From: Nonomuraea dietziae
GTDB taxonomy: Bacteria; Actinomycetota; Actinomycetes; Streptosporangiales; Streptosporangiaceae
Assembly (NCBI RefSeq): GCF_014195505.1
Contig: NZ_JACIBV010000001.1
Location: 8,866,001 to 8,930,000, forward strand
Direction of reading: 5' to 3'
Length of the DNA: 64,000 nucleotides
Shown here: positions 1-8,569 of the stretch, piece by piece
Layout of the letters: every line of letters starts with the position of its first letter
How positions within the stretch are numbered: the first letter of the stretch is position 1
The notes under the pieces: model-generated
Told to the model about the DNA's origin: nothing
Databases searched by the model: none
The model's input: only the letters and a program-made list of their open reading frames with translations
Position numbers and translations under genes: made by a program

Positions 1-751
1 GTTCCGCAGGGCGATCGTCATGAGCGGCTCGGCCACCCTCGTCACCTCCCTGGCCGAGGCCAGGGCCCAGGCCAAGGAGCTGGCGGCCGTGCTCGGCGTC
101 AGACCGGTGCGCGAGGACTTCGCCGCGCTGCCGCCCGAACGCCTGCTGGCCGAGCAGCCGCCGCCGACGACGGGACAGCTCGGTTCGCTGGGCGAGTCGG
201 TGGCGATCAAGCCCGTCGTCGACGGCCAGGTGGTGCCGGGGGTCCCGCTCGAGGCGATCGCCGCAGGCATCGGCGGCCACCTGCGGCTGCTGGCGGGCAA
301 CACCTCGCAGGAGGCCGACGTCTTCGTCAGGCGCATGGTCGAGGGTATCGACCAGGGCACCGCGCGTGAAGCGGCCGAGGCGCTCGGCTTCTCCTCCGAC
401 CCCGAACCGCCGCCCGCCGAGCTGGTGGCGAGGGCGGTCACCCACCGCCTGTTCATCAGGGAGACGCGCCTGCTCCTGCGGGCGCGCTCGGCGGCCATCG
501 CGCCCACCTACGCCTACGAGTTCCGCTGGGAGTCGCCGCTCGAGAGCCCCGCGGGCGGCGGCAGGGTCGGCGCGGTGCACAACCTCGACCTGCCGTTCGT
601 CTTCGACGTGCTCGACGCCCCCGGCGTGGCGCGCACCGCGGGACACCACGCGCCCCAGGCGCTGGCGCACGAGATGCACGGGGCGTGGGTGCGCTTCGTC
701 AGGGACGGCGATCCCGGCTGGCCCGCGGGGGTGAAGCGGATCCTCAGGTAG
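1..751 (+). CDS. Type-B carboxylesterase, C-terminal part (5' end outside window)
   Basis: The frame is open from the first bases (reading FRRAIVMSGSA from position 2), so the true start and the usual GxSxG nucleophile motif lie outside the window. FRRAI.MSGSA is the conserved stretch just after the nucleophile elbow in type-B carboxylesterases (para-nitrobenzyl esterase group). GNTSQEADVF fits the acid-residue region, and VHNLDLPFVFDVL carries the expected catalytic His. The last ~25 residues (HGAWVRFVRDGDPGW) are the standard family C-terminus. Substrate cannot be predicted. Confidence 0.85.
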   Translation, partial: FRRAIVMSGSATLVTSLAEARAQAKELAAVLGVRPVREDFAALPPERLLAEQPPPTTGQLGSLGESVAIKPVVDGQVVPGVPLEAIAAGIGGHLRLLAGNTSQEADVFVRRMVEGIDQGTAREAAEALGFSSDPEPPPAELVARAVTHRLFIRETRLLLRARSAAIAPTYAYEFRWESPLESPAGGGRVGAVHNLDLPFVFDVLDAPGVARTAGHHAPQALAHEMHGAWVRFVRDGDPGWPAGVKRILR

Positions 752-806
752 GGGCCTCCCCGCGGAAGGGGTGGTGCGGGGCGGCGGCCGGTCGCAGACT
801 GTGAGC

Positions 807-2393
807 ATGCAGTCCTATTCCAGCGCCGTCGCGGACGTCGCGCTGCTCGGCGAGACGATCGGGGAGAACTTCGAGCGCGCGGTCCGGCGCTTCGGAGACC
901 GGGAGGCGCTGGTCGAGGTGGCGACGGGCCGCCGGTGGACCTACGCCCAGCTGAACGACGAGGTGGACCGCCTGGCGCGCGCCCTGACCGCCAGGGGCAT
1001 CGCCAAGGGCGACAGGGTGGGCATCTGGGCCCCCAACTGCGCCGAGTGGGTCTTCGTGCAGTACGCCACCGCCAAGATCGGCGCGATCCTCGTCAACGTC
1101 AACCCCGCCTATCGCGGCCACGAGCTGGAGTACGTGGTCAGGCAGTCGGGCATGAGCCTGCTGATCAGCGCCGTGGCCCACAAGGGCAGCGACTACCGCG
1201 CGATGGTCGAGGAGATCGGCTTCGGCGAGGTCGTCTACCTCGGGCAGGACACCTGGCAGGCGCTGCTGGCCGAGCAGGCCCCGCTGAAGGAGGTCGCGCT
1301 CTCCTTCGACGACCCGATCAACATCCAGTACACCTCGGGCACGACGGGTTTCCCCAAGGGCGCGACCCTGTCGCACCACAACATCCTGAACAACGGCTTC
1401 TTCGTCGGCGAGCTGATCCACTACACCGAGCACGACCGCGTCTGCCTGCCGGTGCCGTTCTACCACTGCTTCGGCATGGTGATGGGAAACCTCGGCGCCA
1501 CCTCGCACGGCGCGTGCATCGTCATCCCCTCGGAGGGCTTCGACCCCGAGGCGGCCCTGCGCGCGGTCGAGCAGGAGCGCTGCACCAGCCTGTACGGCGT
1601 GCCGACGATGTTCATCGCCGAGCTGGCCCTGCTGGAGAACCCGGCCACCGGCTACGACCTGTCCAGCCTGCGCACCGGCATCATGGCGGGCTCGCCCTGC
1701 CCCGTCGAGGTCATGAAGCGCGTCGTCGGCGAGATGAACATGACCGAGGTCGCCATCTGCTACGGCATGACGGAGACCTCGCCCGTCTCCACGATGACCA
1801 GGACCGACGACAGCCTGGAGCGTCGCACCGAGACGGTGGGCCGCGTGATGCCGCACGTCGAGGTCAAGATCGTGCACCCCGAGACGGGCCTGACCGTCCC
1901 GCGCGGCGAGCCAGGCGAGCTGTGCACGCGCGGCTACTCGGTGATGCTCGGCTACTGGGAGGAGCCTGCCAAGACCGCCGAGGCGATCGACAGGGCCCGC
2001 TGGATGCACACCGGCGACCTGGCGACCATGGACGACGACGGGTACGTCAACGTGGTCGGCCGGATCAAGGACATGGTGATCAGGGGAGGCGAGAACATCT
2101 ATCCCAGGGAGATCGAGGAGTACCTCTACCGCCATCCCGACATCGCCGACGTGCAGGTGATCGGCGTGCCCGACGACAAGTACGGCGAGGAGCTCATGGC
2201 CTGGATCGTCGTGCGCGAAGGGGCCGAGCCGCCCACCGCCGAGGCGATCAGGGAGTTCTGCGCGGGGGAGATCGCCCACTACAAGATCCCGCGCTACGTC
2301 CACGTCGTCGAGGCGTTCCCGATGACCGTGACCGGCAAGATCAGGAAGGTGGAGATGCGCGAGCGCTCGATCGGCCTGCTCGGGCGGGGCTGA
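807..2393 (+). CDS. Long/medium-chain acyl-CoA synthetase (AMP-binding)
   Basis: Activates fatty or other carboxylic acids to acyl-CoA via an acyl-AMP intermediate. The 528-residue protein has the full ANL-superfamily set: P-loop YTSGTTGFPKG near residue 175, GMTET near 321, the hinge-region GGENIYPREIEE near 427, and the C-terminal GKIRK lysine near 509. ATG 807 is preferred over upstream in-frame candidates at 771 (ATG) and 801 (GTG), because homology-like sequence starts at about MQSYSSAVADVALLGETIG. It is followed by a convergent hydrolase gene 23 bp away. Chain-length preference is not readable from sequence. Confidence 0.9.
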   Translation: MQSYSSAVADVALLGETIGENFERAVRRFGDREALVEVATGRRWTYAQLNDEVDRLARALTARGIAKGDRVGIWAPNCAEWVFVQYATAKIGAILVNVNPAYRGHELEYVVRQSGMSLLISAVAHKGSDYRAMVEEIGFGEVVYLGQDTWQALLAEQAPLKEVALSFDDPINIQYTSGTTGFPKGATLSHHNILNNGFFVGELIHYTEHDRVCLPVPFYHCFGMVMGNLGATSHGACIVIPSEGFDPEAALRAVEQERCTSLYGVPTMFIAELALLENPATGYDLSSLRTGIMAGSPCPVEVMKRVVGEMNMTEVAICYGMTETSPVSTMTRTDDSLERRTETVGRVMPHVEVKIVHPETGLTVPRGEPGELCTRGYSVMLGYWEEPAKTAEAIDRARWMHTGDLATMDDDGYVNVVGRIKDMVIRGGENIYPREIEEYLYRHPDIADVQVIGVPDDKYGEELMAWIVVREGAEPPTAEAIREFCAGEIAHYKIPRYVHVVEAFPMTVTGKIRKVEMRERSIGLLGRG

Positions 2394-2416
2394 GGCGCGC
2401 CGTCCTGTCGCTCGCG

Positions 2417-3262
2417 TCAGGTCCTGTCGGTGCTGGTCTCCTTGATGAAGCGGCGCAGCTCCGCGCACAGGCCACCGGGATTGTCGAGCGGAATGAGCGT
2501 CCGCGAGTCCGGGATCTCCACGTACTCGCCCCTCGGCAGCAGGGCGGCCAGCCGCCGCCCCGTCCGCGGCGGCATCATGCGGTCCTCGGCTCCCCACGCG
2601 ACCAGCGCGGGCCCGCGGAAGCCCCGTAGCCGCTCGGCCGCCTTCAGATAGGTGTCCTTGTCGACACTCCTGCAGAACTTCGCGAAGTCCCTGCGCACCT
2701 CGGCGTCGGTGAGCAGGGGGCCGTACCACCGGCGCACCAGCTCGTAGGGGATGGGGCGCTTGGCCATCCCGCCGAGCGAGGTCCTCATCCGTACGAGGAA
2801 GGGGACCCTGAAGGACTGCAGCAGGAGGAAGAGCCCGCCGGGGACCCTGCTCGCCGCGTGCAGGGTCCTGCCCTGGACCCCGGGCGGATAGTTCTCCAGC
2901 GCCTCGCACGAGGTGAGCACCAGCCTGCCGATGCGCGCGTCGCGCACACCCACGAGCAGCTGGGCCGTGCCGGCGTCGTTCTGGACGAGAGTGACGTCAC
3001 GCAGGTCCAGCCGCTCCATGAACTCGGCGAGAACGTCGGCGACCCCCTGCGCCGACAGGTCGGCCTCCGGCCGCATCGGCCGGCGATGGCTCCCGATCGG
3101 CAGGACGGGGACGACGACCCTGTAGTCGGTGCGCAGGTCCTCCACCACCGCCTGCCACACCGACTCGTCGAAGGCGAGGCCCGGCACGAGCACCACGGTC
3201 TCGCCCGGGCCGCCGGTGTCGGTGTAGTCGATCCGGCCGGCGGACAGGTCGATGTCAGGCAT
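2417..3262 (-). CDS. Alpha/beta hydrolase with Asp at the nucleophile position
   Basis: A 281-residue single-domain alpha/beta hydrolase. The nucleophile elbow reads VQNDAGT (Asp96) rather than GxSxG, as in haloalkane and fluoroacetate dehalogenases and some esterase relatives. A second acidic residue sits in GAEDRMMPP (Asp227). The region where the catalytic His normally stands (usually SGHFIPLD) reads SRTLIPLDNP, so His seems to be missing near residue 254. Either the base is supplied elsewhere or the protein is not a canonical hydrolase. It is transcribed divergently from a TetR gene with a palindromic operator between them, so it is probably that repressor's target. Confidence 0.8.
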   Translation of the reverse strand: MPDIDLSAGRIDYTDTGGPGETVVLVPGLAFDESVWQAVVEDLRTDYRVVVPVLPIGSHRRPMRPEADLSAQGVADVLAEFMERLDLRDVTLVQNDAGTAQLLVGVRDARIGRLVLTSCEALENYPPGVQGRTLHAASRVPGGLFLLLQSFRVPFLVRMRTSLGGMAKRPIPYELVRRWYGPLLTDAEVRRDFAKFCRSVDKDTYLKAAERLRGFRGPALVAWGAEDRMMPPRTGRRLAALLPRGEYVEIPDSRTLIPLDNPGGLCAELRRFIKETSTDRT

Positions 3263-3278
3263 GGTTCCACCTTCTAGA

Positions 3279-3290
3279 TAGATCGATCTA
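3279..3290. promoter_or_regulatory. TetR-type palindromic operator
   Basis: TAGATCGATCTA is a perfect 12-bp palindrome in the 45-bp gap between the divergent hydrolase and TetR genes, with a further TAGA half-site just to its left (3275-3278). The family-style core (TAGA..TCTA) resembles operators of LmrA/YxaF-type TetR proteins. One site could repress both genes. The operator call is inferred from symmetry and location. Confidence 0.6.
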
Positions 3291-3307
3291 GTGAGAGACT
3301 ATCCGCC

Positions 3308-3910
3308 ATGAGAACGACAGGCGATACCAGGGCCCGCATCCTGACGGCGGCGACCGAGCTCTTCAGGCGTCAGGGATACGCCGCCACCGGGATGAAGCAG
3401 ATCGTCGCGGAAGCCGGGGCCCCCTACGGCTCGGCCTACCACTTCTTCCCCGGCGGCAAGGCGCAGCTCGGCGAGGAGGTGATCAGGACCTCCGGCGCGG
3501 CCTACCTGGACCTCATCGCCCAGCTCTTCCCCGAGCCAGGCCCGCGTGCCGACCCCGCCCTCGCCACCGCCGAGGCCTTCACCGCCGCCGCCGTGACCCT
3601 GCGGGAACTCGACTACGCCGACCCCTGCCCGGTCGCCACCATCGCCCTGGAGGTGGCCAGCACCAACGAGACGCTGCGCGGGGCCGCCGCGGAGGTCTTC
3701 GACAGCTGGATCGACGGCCTGGCCGCCTACTACTACTCCTGCGGCATCGCGAGGCCCGCCGCCCGCGACATCGCCACGTCCGTCATCGGCCTGCTGGAAG
3801 GCGCCTTCATGCTCGGCAGGACGGCGCGCTCCCCCCAGCCCGTGCTGGCGGCGGCCACGGCCGCGGCCGCCGTCGTCCGCGCGATGCGGGCGCCGTCCAC
3901 CGAGGCGTGA
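3308..3910 (+). CDS. TetR/AcrR family regulator (YxaF/LmrA-like)
   Basis: A 200-residue one-component repressor. The N-terminal HTH (residues ~6-50: TRARILTAATELFRRQGYAA, then MKQIVAEAGAPYGSAYHFFPGGK) is canonical, and the FPGGK ending of the third helix region is typical of the YxaF/LmrA subgroup. The C-terminal ligand domain contains PCPVATIALE. It is divergent from the Asp-type alpha/beta hydrolase and separated from it by a palindrome, so it probably autoregulates and controls that hydrolase. Ligand unknown. Confidence 0.88.
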   Translation: MRTTGDTRARILTAATELFRRQGYAATGMKQIVAEAGAPYGSAYHFFPGGKAQLGEEVIRTSGAAYLDLIAQLFPEPGPRADPALATAEAFTAAAVTLRELDYADPCPVATIALEVASTNETLRGAAAEVFDSWIDGLAAYYYSCGIARPAARDIATSVIGLLEGAFMLGRTARSPQPVLAAATAAAAVVRAMRAPSTEA

Positions 3911-3981
3911 GGAGCTTGTCTGCGTCCTGTGTGGTAACTGTCACGTTGCCTTATTGGCAAACAGTCCAAAAAATGGGCTGC

Positions 3982-5292
3982 ATGGCCGACCTTCCCCGTC
4001 TGGCGGTGACGCGAACCGCCAAGCTCGCCACGCTCCCTCTCGGTTACGCCGGACGTACCGCGTTGGGGCTCGGCAAGCGCGTCCTCGGCAGGCCCGCCGA
4101 GCACGTCGCCACCGAGGTCCAGCTGCGTACCGCCGAACAGATCTTCAAGGTGCTCGGCGAACTCAAGGGCGGCGCGATGAAGATCGGCCAGCTGCTCTCC
4201 GTGCTGGAGTCGGCGCTGCCTCCGGCCGTCGTCGAGCCGTACAGGGCGGCGCTGACCAGGCTGCAGGACTCCGCGCCCCCCATGCCCGCCGCCACCGTCC
4301 ACAGGGTGCTCGCCGAGGACTTCGGCGAGGACTGGCGCGCGCACTTCGCCTCCTTCGACGACCTGCCCGCCGCCTCCGCCTCGATCGGACAGGTGCACAG
4401 GGCGGTGTGGGCCGACGGCAGGAGCGTCGCGGTCAAGGTGCAGTACCCCGGCGCGGCCAAGGCGCTGCGCAGCGACCTCAGGCAGGTCGGAAGGGTCGCC
4501 AAGCTGTTCGGCGTGCTGCTTCCCGGCCTCGACGTGCGGGCGTTCGTGGAGGAGTTGCAGGAGCGGGTCGCCGAGGAGCTCGACTACGGCCTGGAGGCCG
4601 AGGCCTGGCACGCCTTCGCCCAGGAGTACGCCGACGACCCCGACTTCGCGGTGCCCCTCGTCGTGGCCGCCTCCGAGCACGTGATCGTCACCGAGTGGCT
4701 GGACGGCACGCCGCTGTCGAAGGTCATCGAGGACGGCCCGCAGGCCGAGCGCGACAGGGCGGCCCTGCTGCTGGTGCGCTTCTCCTTCTCCTCGCCCACC
4801 CGCTGCGGCCTGCTGCACGGCGACCCGCACCCGGGCAACTTCAAGATCACCGAGGACGGCAGGCTCGGCGTGCTCGACTTCGGCGCGGTCAAGCGGCTGC
4901 CCGACGGCCATCCGCCCGCCATCGGCCCGCTGCTGCGCTGCGGAGCGGCGGGCGACATCGAGGGCGTGGCGCAGGTGTTCAGGCAGGAGGGCGTCATCCG
5001 CGAGGGCGTCGAGGTGGACCTCGACGCGCTGGCCTCCTTCGTCGCCCCCTACGCCGAGCCGATCACCTCGGCCGAGTTCTCCTTCACCCGCGACTGGATG
5101 CGCGAGCGCGGCCTGTACATGTTCAGCGACGGGTCGAGCATCTTCAGGATGCTGAACGTGCCGCCCGACTACGTCGTGAGCTTCCGCGTGCTGACCGCCG
5201 GCTACGGCATCCTGTCGCAGCTGGCCGCCACAGGCCGCTTCCGCGCCGAGGCCGAACGCTGGATCCCCGGCTTCGCCCCCGACCCTGCCTGA
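3982..5292 (+). CDS. ABC1/AarF (UbiB-like) atypical kinase
   Basis: A protein-kinase-like protein of the ADCK/UbiB family. It shows the diagnostic KxGQ motif (MKIGQLLS, residues 66-73), the Ala-rich nucleotide loop AASASIGQVHRA, VAVKVQYPG with the ATP-binding Lys, catalytic-loop HGDPHPGNF near residue 280, and LDFGAVKRL for metal binding. In-frame starts exist at 3907, 3973 and 3982. None has a clear Shine-Dalgarno sequence, and 3982 (MADLPRLAVTRTAK) gives a family-like N-terminus. The family supports isoprenoid-quinone or lipid metabolism, but the specific role in actinomycetes is not known. Confidence 0.88.
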   Translation: MADLPRLAVTRTAKLATLPLGYAGRTALGLGKRVLGRPAEHVATEVQLRTAEQIFKVLGELKGGAMKIGQLLSVLESALPPAVVEPYRAALTRLQDSAPPMPAATVHRVLAEDFGEDWRAHFASFDDLPAASASIGQVHRAVWADGRSVAVKVQYPGAAKALRSDLRQVGRVAKLFGVLLPGLDVRAFVEELQERVAEELDYGLEAEAWHAFAQEYADDPDFAVPLVVAASEHVIVTEWLDGTPLSKVIEDGPQAERDRAALLLVRFSFSSPTRCGLLHGDPHPGNFKITEDGRLGVLDFGAVKRLPDGHPPAIGPLLRCGAAGDIEGVAQVFRQEGVIREGVEVDLDALASFVAPYAEPITSAEFSFTRDWMRERGLYMFSDGSSIFRMLNVPPDYVVSFRVLTAGYGILSQLAATGRFRAEAERWIPGFAPDPA

Positions 5293-5325
5293 AGCCGGTC
5301 GTCGGCCACGTCCTAGCATGTCGGG

Positions 5326-6057
5326 ATGCTCGAACTCCTCGGCCTGCTCGCGGTGGGTGTCGTGGCCGGGGTGGTCAGCGCCGTCGTCAGCCTGGCCTCG
5401 ATCATCTCCTACCCCGCGCTGCTGGCCTTCGGCCTGTCACCGCTGGCCGCCAACGTCACCAACACCGTCTCTCTGGTGTTCACCGGCATCGGGGCGGCGG
5501 CGGGGTCGAGGCCGGAGCTGAAGGGGCAGGGCGGCACGGTGCTGCGCCTGGGCTGGATCAGCGCGCTGGGCGGCGCGACGGGCGCGCTCCTGCTGCTGAT
5601 CACCCCGTCGAGGACGTTCGAGCTCATCGCGCCCTTCCTGATCGCGATCGCGTCGCTGCTGCTGATCCGCCCGCCGGGGGTCAGGCCGGGAGGCAACCAC
5701 AGCGTGCTGGCCAGGGTGGCGCTGTTCGCGGTGGCGATCTACGTCGGCTACTTCGGCGCGGCGGGCGGGATCCTCATGCTCGCCGTGCTCACCGCCATCC
5801 TCGACCAGGCGCCCGCCAGGGTGAACGCGGTCAAGAACGTCATCTCGGGCCTGGCCAACTTCGTCGCGGCGGCCGGGTTCGCGCTCTTCGGCCCCGTGGT
5901 GTGGTGGGCCGTCGCGCCGCTGGCCGCGGGGTTCCTCATCGGCGGGTGGCTCGGGCCGTCGATCGCCCGCCGCCTGCCCGGCCGCTCGCTGCGCTACCTG
6001 GCGGCGGCGTGCGGGCTGGCCGTGGCGGTCAAGCTGGGTGTCGACGCCCTCACCTGA
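5326..6057 (+). CDS. TauE/SafE family membrane permease
   Basis: A 243-residue integral membrane protein with two homologous halves typical of TauE/SafE (sulfite/organosulfonate exporter) proteins. The N-terminal half contains GVVSAVVSLASIISYPALL, and the second contains GYFGAAGGILMLAVLTA. Roughly eight hydrophobic segments are visible. It starts 33 bp after the ABC1 kinase and may be co-transcribed. The family moves sulfite, sulfoacetate or other small anions; nothing nearby fixes the substrate. Confidence 0.85.
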   Translation: MLELLGLLAVGVVAGVVSAVVSLASIISYPALLAFGLSPLAANVTNTVSLVFTGIGAAAGSRPELKGQGGTVLRLGWISALGGATGALLLLITPSRTFELIAPFLIAIASLLLIRPPGVRPGGNHSVLARVALFAVAIYVGYFGAAGGILMLAVLTAILDQAPARVNAVKNVISGLANFVAAAGFALFGPVVWWAVAPLAAGFLIGGWLGPSIARRLPGRSLRYLAAACGLAVAVKLGVDALT

Positions 6058-6076
6058 CCAGCCTCTGACAGGCCGA

Positions 6077-6110
6077 GGCCGGTACGGCAGGCGCGCCCGC
6101 CGTACCGGCC
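6077..6110. terminator. Bidirectional hairpin terminator
   Basis: GGCCGGTACGGC (6077-6088) and GCCGTACCGGCC (6099-6110) form a perfect 12-bp stem with a 10-nt loop, exactly between the convergent ends of the TauE-like gene and the M1 peptidase gene. No clear U-tract follows, as is common in high-GC actinomycetes. Confidence 0.8.
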
Positions 6111-6117
6111 CGGGGGG

Positions 6118-7632
6118 TTACTTCGTGTGCCTCAGCAGCTCGTGCACCGCCTTGATCTTGGCGACCGAGGCGGGCTCACCTCCCGTTGCCTTGGCCGTCG
6201 CCGCCGCCGTGCCGTTCGGCGAGGTGGCGGGCTTGCCCACGGTGAACAGCCACGTGTCGAAGACCGCGTCCAGCTGCTTGCCGGAGATCCGCTCGGCCAG
6301 CGCGATGAACTCGGACGTCTCGGCGTTGCCGTGCCGCTTGACGGTCGGCCAGGTCTTGACGATGTTCCAGAACGCCGCGTCGCCCACCTCGACCCTCAGC
6401 GCCTGCAGCGCCATCGCGCCCCTGTAGTAGGTGGCGTTGTGGAACAGGTCGGCCGCGCCCGGGTCGCCCGGCTTGACCTGCCAGAACTCGTCCTCAGCCG
6501 GCCACAGGCCGTAGAAGTAGTCGGCGACCTCCGCCGCCGTGCCCTCGCCCAGCTTCTCCGACCACATCCACTCGGCGTAGGTCGCGAAGCCCTCGTTGAG
6601 CCAGATGTGCTTCCAGCCCTTGACCGCGACACTGTCGCCGAACCACTGGTGGGCGTTCTCGTGCACGACCACGTAGGTGTCGGGGCCCGCCCTGAAGAAG
6701 CGGGGGTCGTAGACCGGCTGCGTCTGGGTCTCCAGCGCGAAGCCTGGCAGTGCGCTGGTGACCGAGCCGCCCATCGAGCGGAACGGATAGCGGCCGAAGC
6801 TGCCCGCCAGCCACTCGACGATCTGCGGCGTCTGCTCGATCGACTCCTTGGCCGCCGCCTCGTACTGGCCGAGGTCCTTGCTGTAGGCGGTCACCACGGG
6901 CAGGCCGTTGGACTGTCCCGTGCGCACCTCCAGCTGGCCGATGAAGAGCGTGGCCAGGTAGGTGGCCATCGGCTTGTCCATCACCCAGGTCGAGGTGGTC
7001 TTCTCGCCCGAGGTGCGCTCCTTGACCTTGATGCCGTTGGTGATGGCCTGGGTGCCCTTCGGCACGCTGACCGTGATGTCGTAGGTGGCCTTGTCGAGCG
7101 GGTGGTCGTTGCTCGGGAACCACCACCACGCCACCTGCGGCTGGCCCAGGGCGAGCGCGCCGTCGGCGGTGGCGATCCAGGGCTGGAAGCCGCCCGTCTC
7201 GTCGGGAACCGGCGCCTTGGACGGCGTGTCGGCGTAGCTCACCTCGACGAGGAACGGCTTGCCCCTGGTCAGCGCGCGGGCCGGGGTGATCTCCAGCTCG
7301 TGCAGTCCGGTCCTGGCGAACGTGGCGGACCTGCCGTCGACCTTCACGCTGTCGACCTTGAGCAGGAAGTCGAGGTTGAAGCGGGTCAAGTGCTGGGTCG
7401 CCGTCGCCAGGATCCTCGCCCTGCCACGCAACAGGTCGGCCCCCGGCTGGTAGTCGAGGTTGAGGCTGTAGTGCTTGGCGTCGTAGCCGCCGTTGCCGTG
7501 GTTGGGGAAGTAGGAGTCTCCGATGCCCGGCGCCCCCGGGCCCCTGTCGGTAGCGGCCGCGGGGGTCGCCAGGACGAGCCCGGCCGCCGCGGTCATGGCG
7601 ATAAGGGTGCGTGCTCGGATTAATCGCATCAT
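6118..7632 (-). CDS. Secreted M1 family metallopeptidase (aminopeptidase N-like)
   Basis: A zinc aminopeptidase of about 504 residues. The N-terminus MMRLIRARTLIAMTAAAGLVLATPAAA is a Sec signal peptide, so the enzyme is exported. The zinc site HENAH (His324, His328) is followed 18 residues later by Glu347 in WLNEGFATYAEW, the M1 HEXXH(X18)E arrangement. The substrate N-terminus motif region reads GFALETQTQ instead of GAMEN. The frame stays open far upstream, but the signal peptide fixes the start at 7632 or 7629. The protein lacks the long C-terminal domains of large PepN enzymes. Confidence 0.92.
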   Translation of the reverse strand: MMRLIRARTLIAMTAAAGLVLATPAAATDRGPGAPGIGDSYFPNHGNGGYDAKHYSLNLDYQPGADLLRGRARILATATQHLTRFNLDFLLKVDSVKVDGRSATFARTGLHELEITPARALTRGKPFLVEVSYADTPSKAPVPDETGGFQPWIATADGALALGQPQVAWWWFPSNDHPLDKATYDITVSVPKGTQAITNGIKVKERTSGEKTTSTWVMDKPMATYLATLFIGQLEVRTGQSNGLPVVTAYSKDLGQYEAAAKESIEQTPQIVEWLAGSFGRYPFRSMGGSVTSALPGFALETQTQPVYDPRFFRAGPDTYVVVHENAHQWFGDSVAVKGWKHIWLNEGFATYAEWMWSEKLGEGTAAEVADYFYGLWPAEDEFWQVKPGDPGAADLFHNATYYRGAMALQALRVEVGDAAFWNIVKTWPTVKRHGNAETSEFIALAERISGKQLDAVFDTWLFTVGKPATSPNGTAAATAKATGGEPASVAKIKAVHELLRHTK

Positions 7633-7661
7633 CGCAAGGTAACCGAGGGTCGCCGCGTCGT

Positions 7662-8348
7662 CTACGAGTTTCGGCTGACCCCGGAGAAGCGCCTGGCGAC
7701 CTCCCGCCACACGGGTGTGGCGGAGGGCTCGTCGAGCAGCGCCCGCCTGTGCAGCTCGGCCAGGTCGAAGCCGCGGTCGTCCCACTCCAGGATCCGCTCG
7801 GGCCACACCTCGGGATGGAACTGCACGCCCCATGCCGCCGCGCCGACCCTGAAGGCCTGGTAGGGGCAGGCCTCGGTCTCGGCGAGCCAGACCGCGTCCG
7901 GCGGCAGCTCCACGACCGCGTCCTTGTGGTGCTCGATCGCGGTGACGACCTCCGGCAGGCCGTGGAAGAGCGCGTCCCCGGCCGCCTCGGGGCGCAGGGT
8001 GATCGCCGTGCTGCCGTTCTCCGGCTCGCCCGCGTCGCCCTTCACCAGCCCGCCCGCCACCTCGGCGAGCATCTGCCCGCCCAGGCACACCCCCAGGTAC
8101 GGCCGGCCCTCGTCGAGCGCCTCCCGCACCAGCGTCCTGGTCGCGGCCAGCCACGGCGCCCTGCCGTCCTCGGAGGGCAGGTAGCCGCCGCCCAGCACGA
8201 CCAGCGCGCGTTCACCCAGTTCCTCGGGCACGGCGGCGCCCTCGAAGGCCCGCACGACCTCCAGCTCCAGGCCGTCGTCCGTCAGCCATTCGCCGAGCCT
8301 GCGAGGGCCGCCGCTGGCGGCGTTCTGCACGATCAGGACATCACGCAT
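7662..8348 (-). CDS. Class I glutamine amidotransferase (GATase1)
   Basis: A stand-alone 228-residue GATase1-fold protein. The nucleophile elbow is GVCLGGQ (Cys88), and the His-Glu pair is in QFHPEVWPE (His178, Glu180), so the triad appears intact. This standalone form resembles GMP-synthase-type or GuaA-like amidotransferases that act on unidentified amines. ATG 8348 lies inside the end of a short upstream open frame (stop at 8341-8343), suggesting former translational coupling. The acceptor substrate is not predictable. Confidence 0.85.
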   Translation of the reverse strand: MRDVLIVQNAASGGPRRLGEWLTDDGLELEVVRAFEGAAVPEELGERALVVLGGGYLPSEDGRAPWLAATRTLVREALDEGRPYLGVCLGGQMLAEVAGGLVKGDAGEPENGSTAITLRPEAAGDALFHGLPEVVTAIEHHKDAVVELPPDAVWLAETEACPYQAFRVGAAAWGVQFHPEVWPERILEWDDRGFDLAELHRRALLDEPSATPVWREVARRFSGVSRNS

Positions 8349-8517
8349 CGGAGGCCTCCCGCAGCCAGTCGATGATCTGCTCGTCCACGTCCTCGGGGGA
8401 GTGGAGGGCGAAGACGTGCGCGCTCTCCACCCACGCGTTCCGGATCTTGTCGCGCACGGTCCCGCATTCTTCCGCATCACCACTCGAAGGCCGAGCACGG
8501 GGGAGCGGCCGGGGGTG
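8341..8517 (-). pseudogene. Possible C-terminal remnant of an unidentified protein
   Basis: On the minus strand an open frame ends at 8341-8343, overlapping the amidotransferase start. It encodes a protein-like stretch of about 45 residues (including IRNAWVESAHVFALHSPED and IIDWLREASDA). It is open only as far as a TGA at 8518-8520 and has no ATG. GTG 8457 would give 38 residues. It reads like the amphipathic end of a larger protein whose 5' part has been lost. A genuine short protein is the alternative. Confidence 0.35.
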
Positions 8518-8569
8518 TCAGCGGCAGGGGGCCACAGCCGGGCGCGGGGCGCGGACGGGCGGGCGCGCG

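Noticed and set aside
744..2909. Very long open frames opposite real genes (for example the minus-strand frame here, and similar frames near 8.2-10.4 kb, 19.1-22.2 kb and 51.5-53.8 kb)
   Set aside because: They are Arg/Ala/Gly/Pro-rich mirrors of conserved genes in very high-GC DNA and contain no family motifs.
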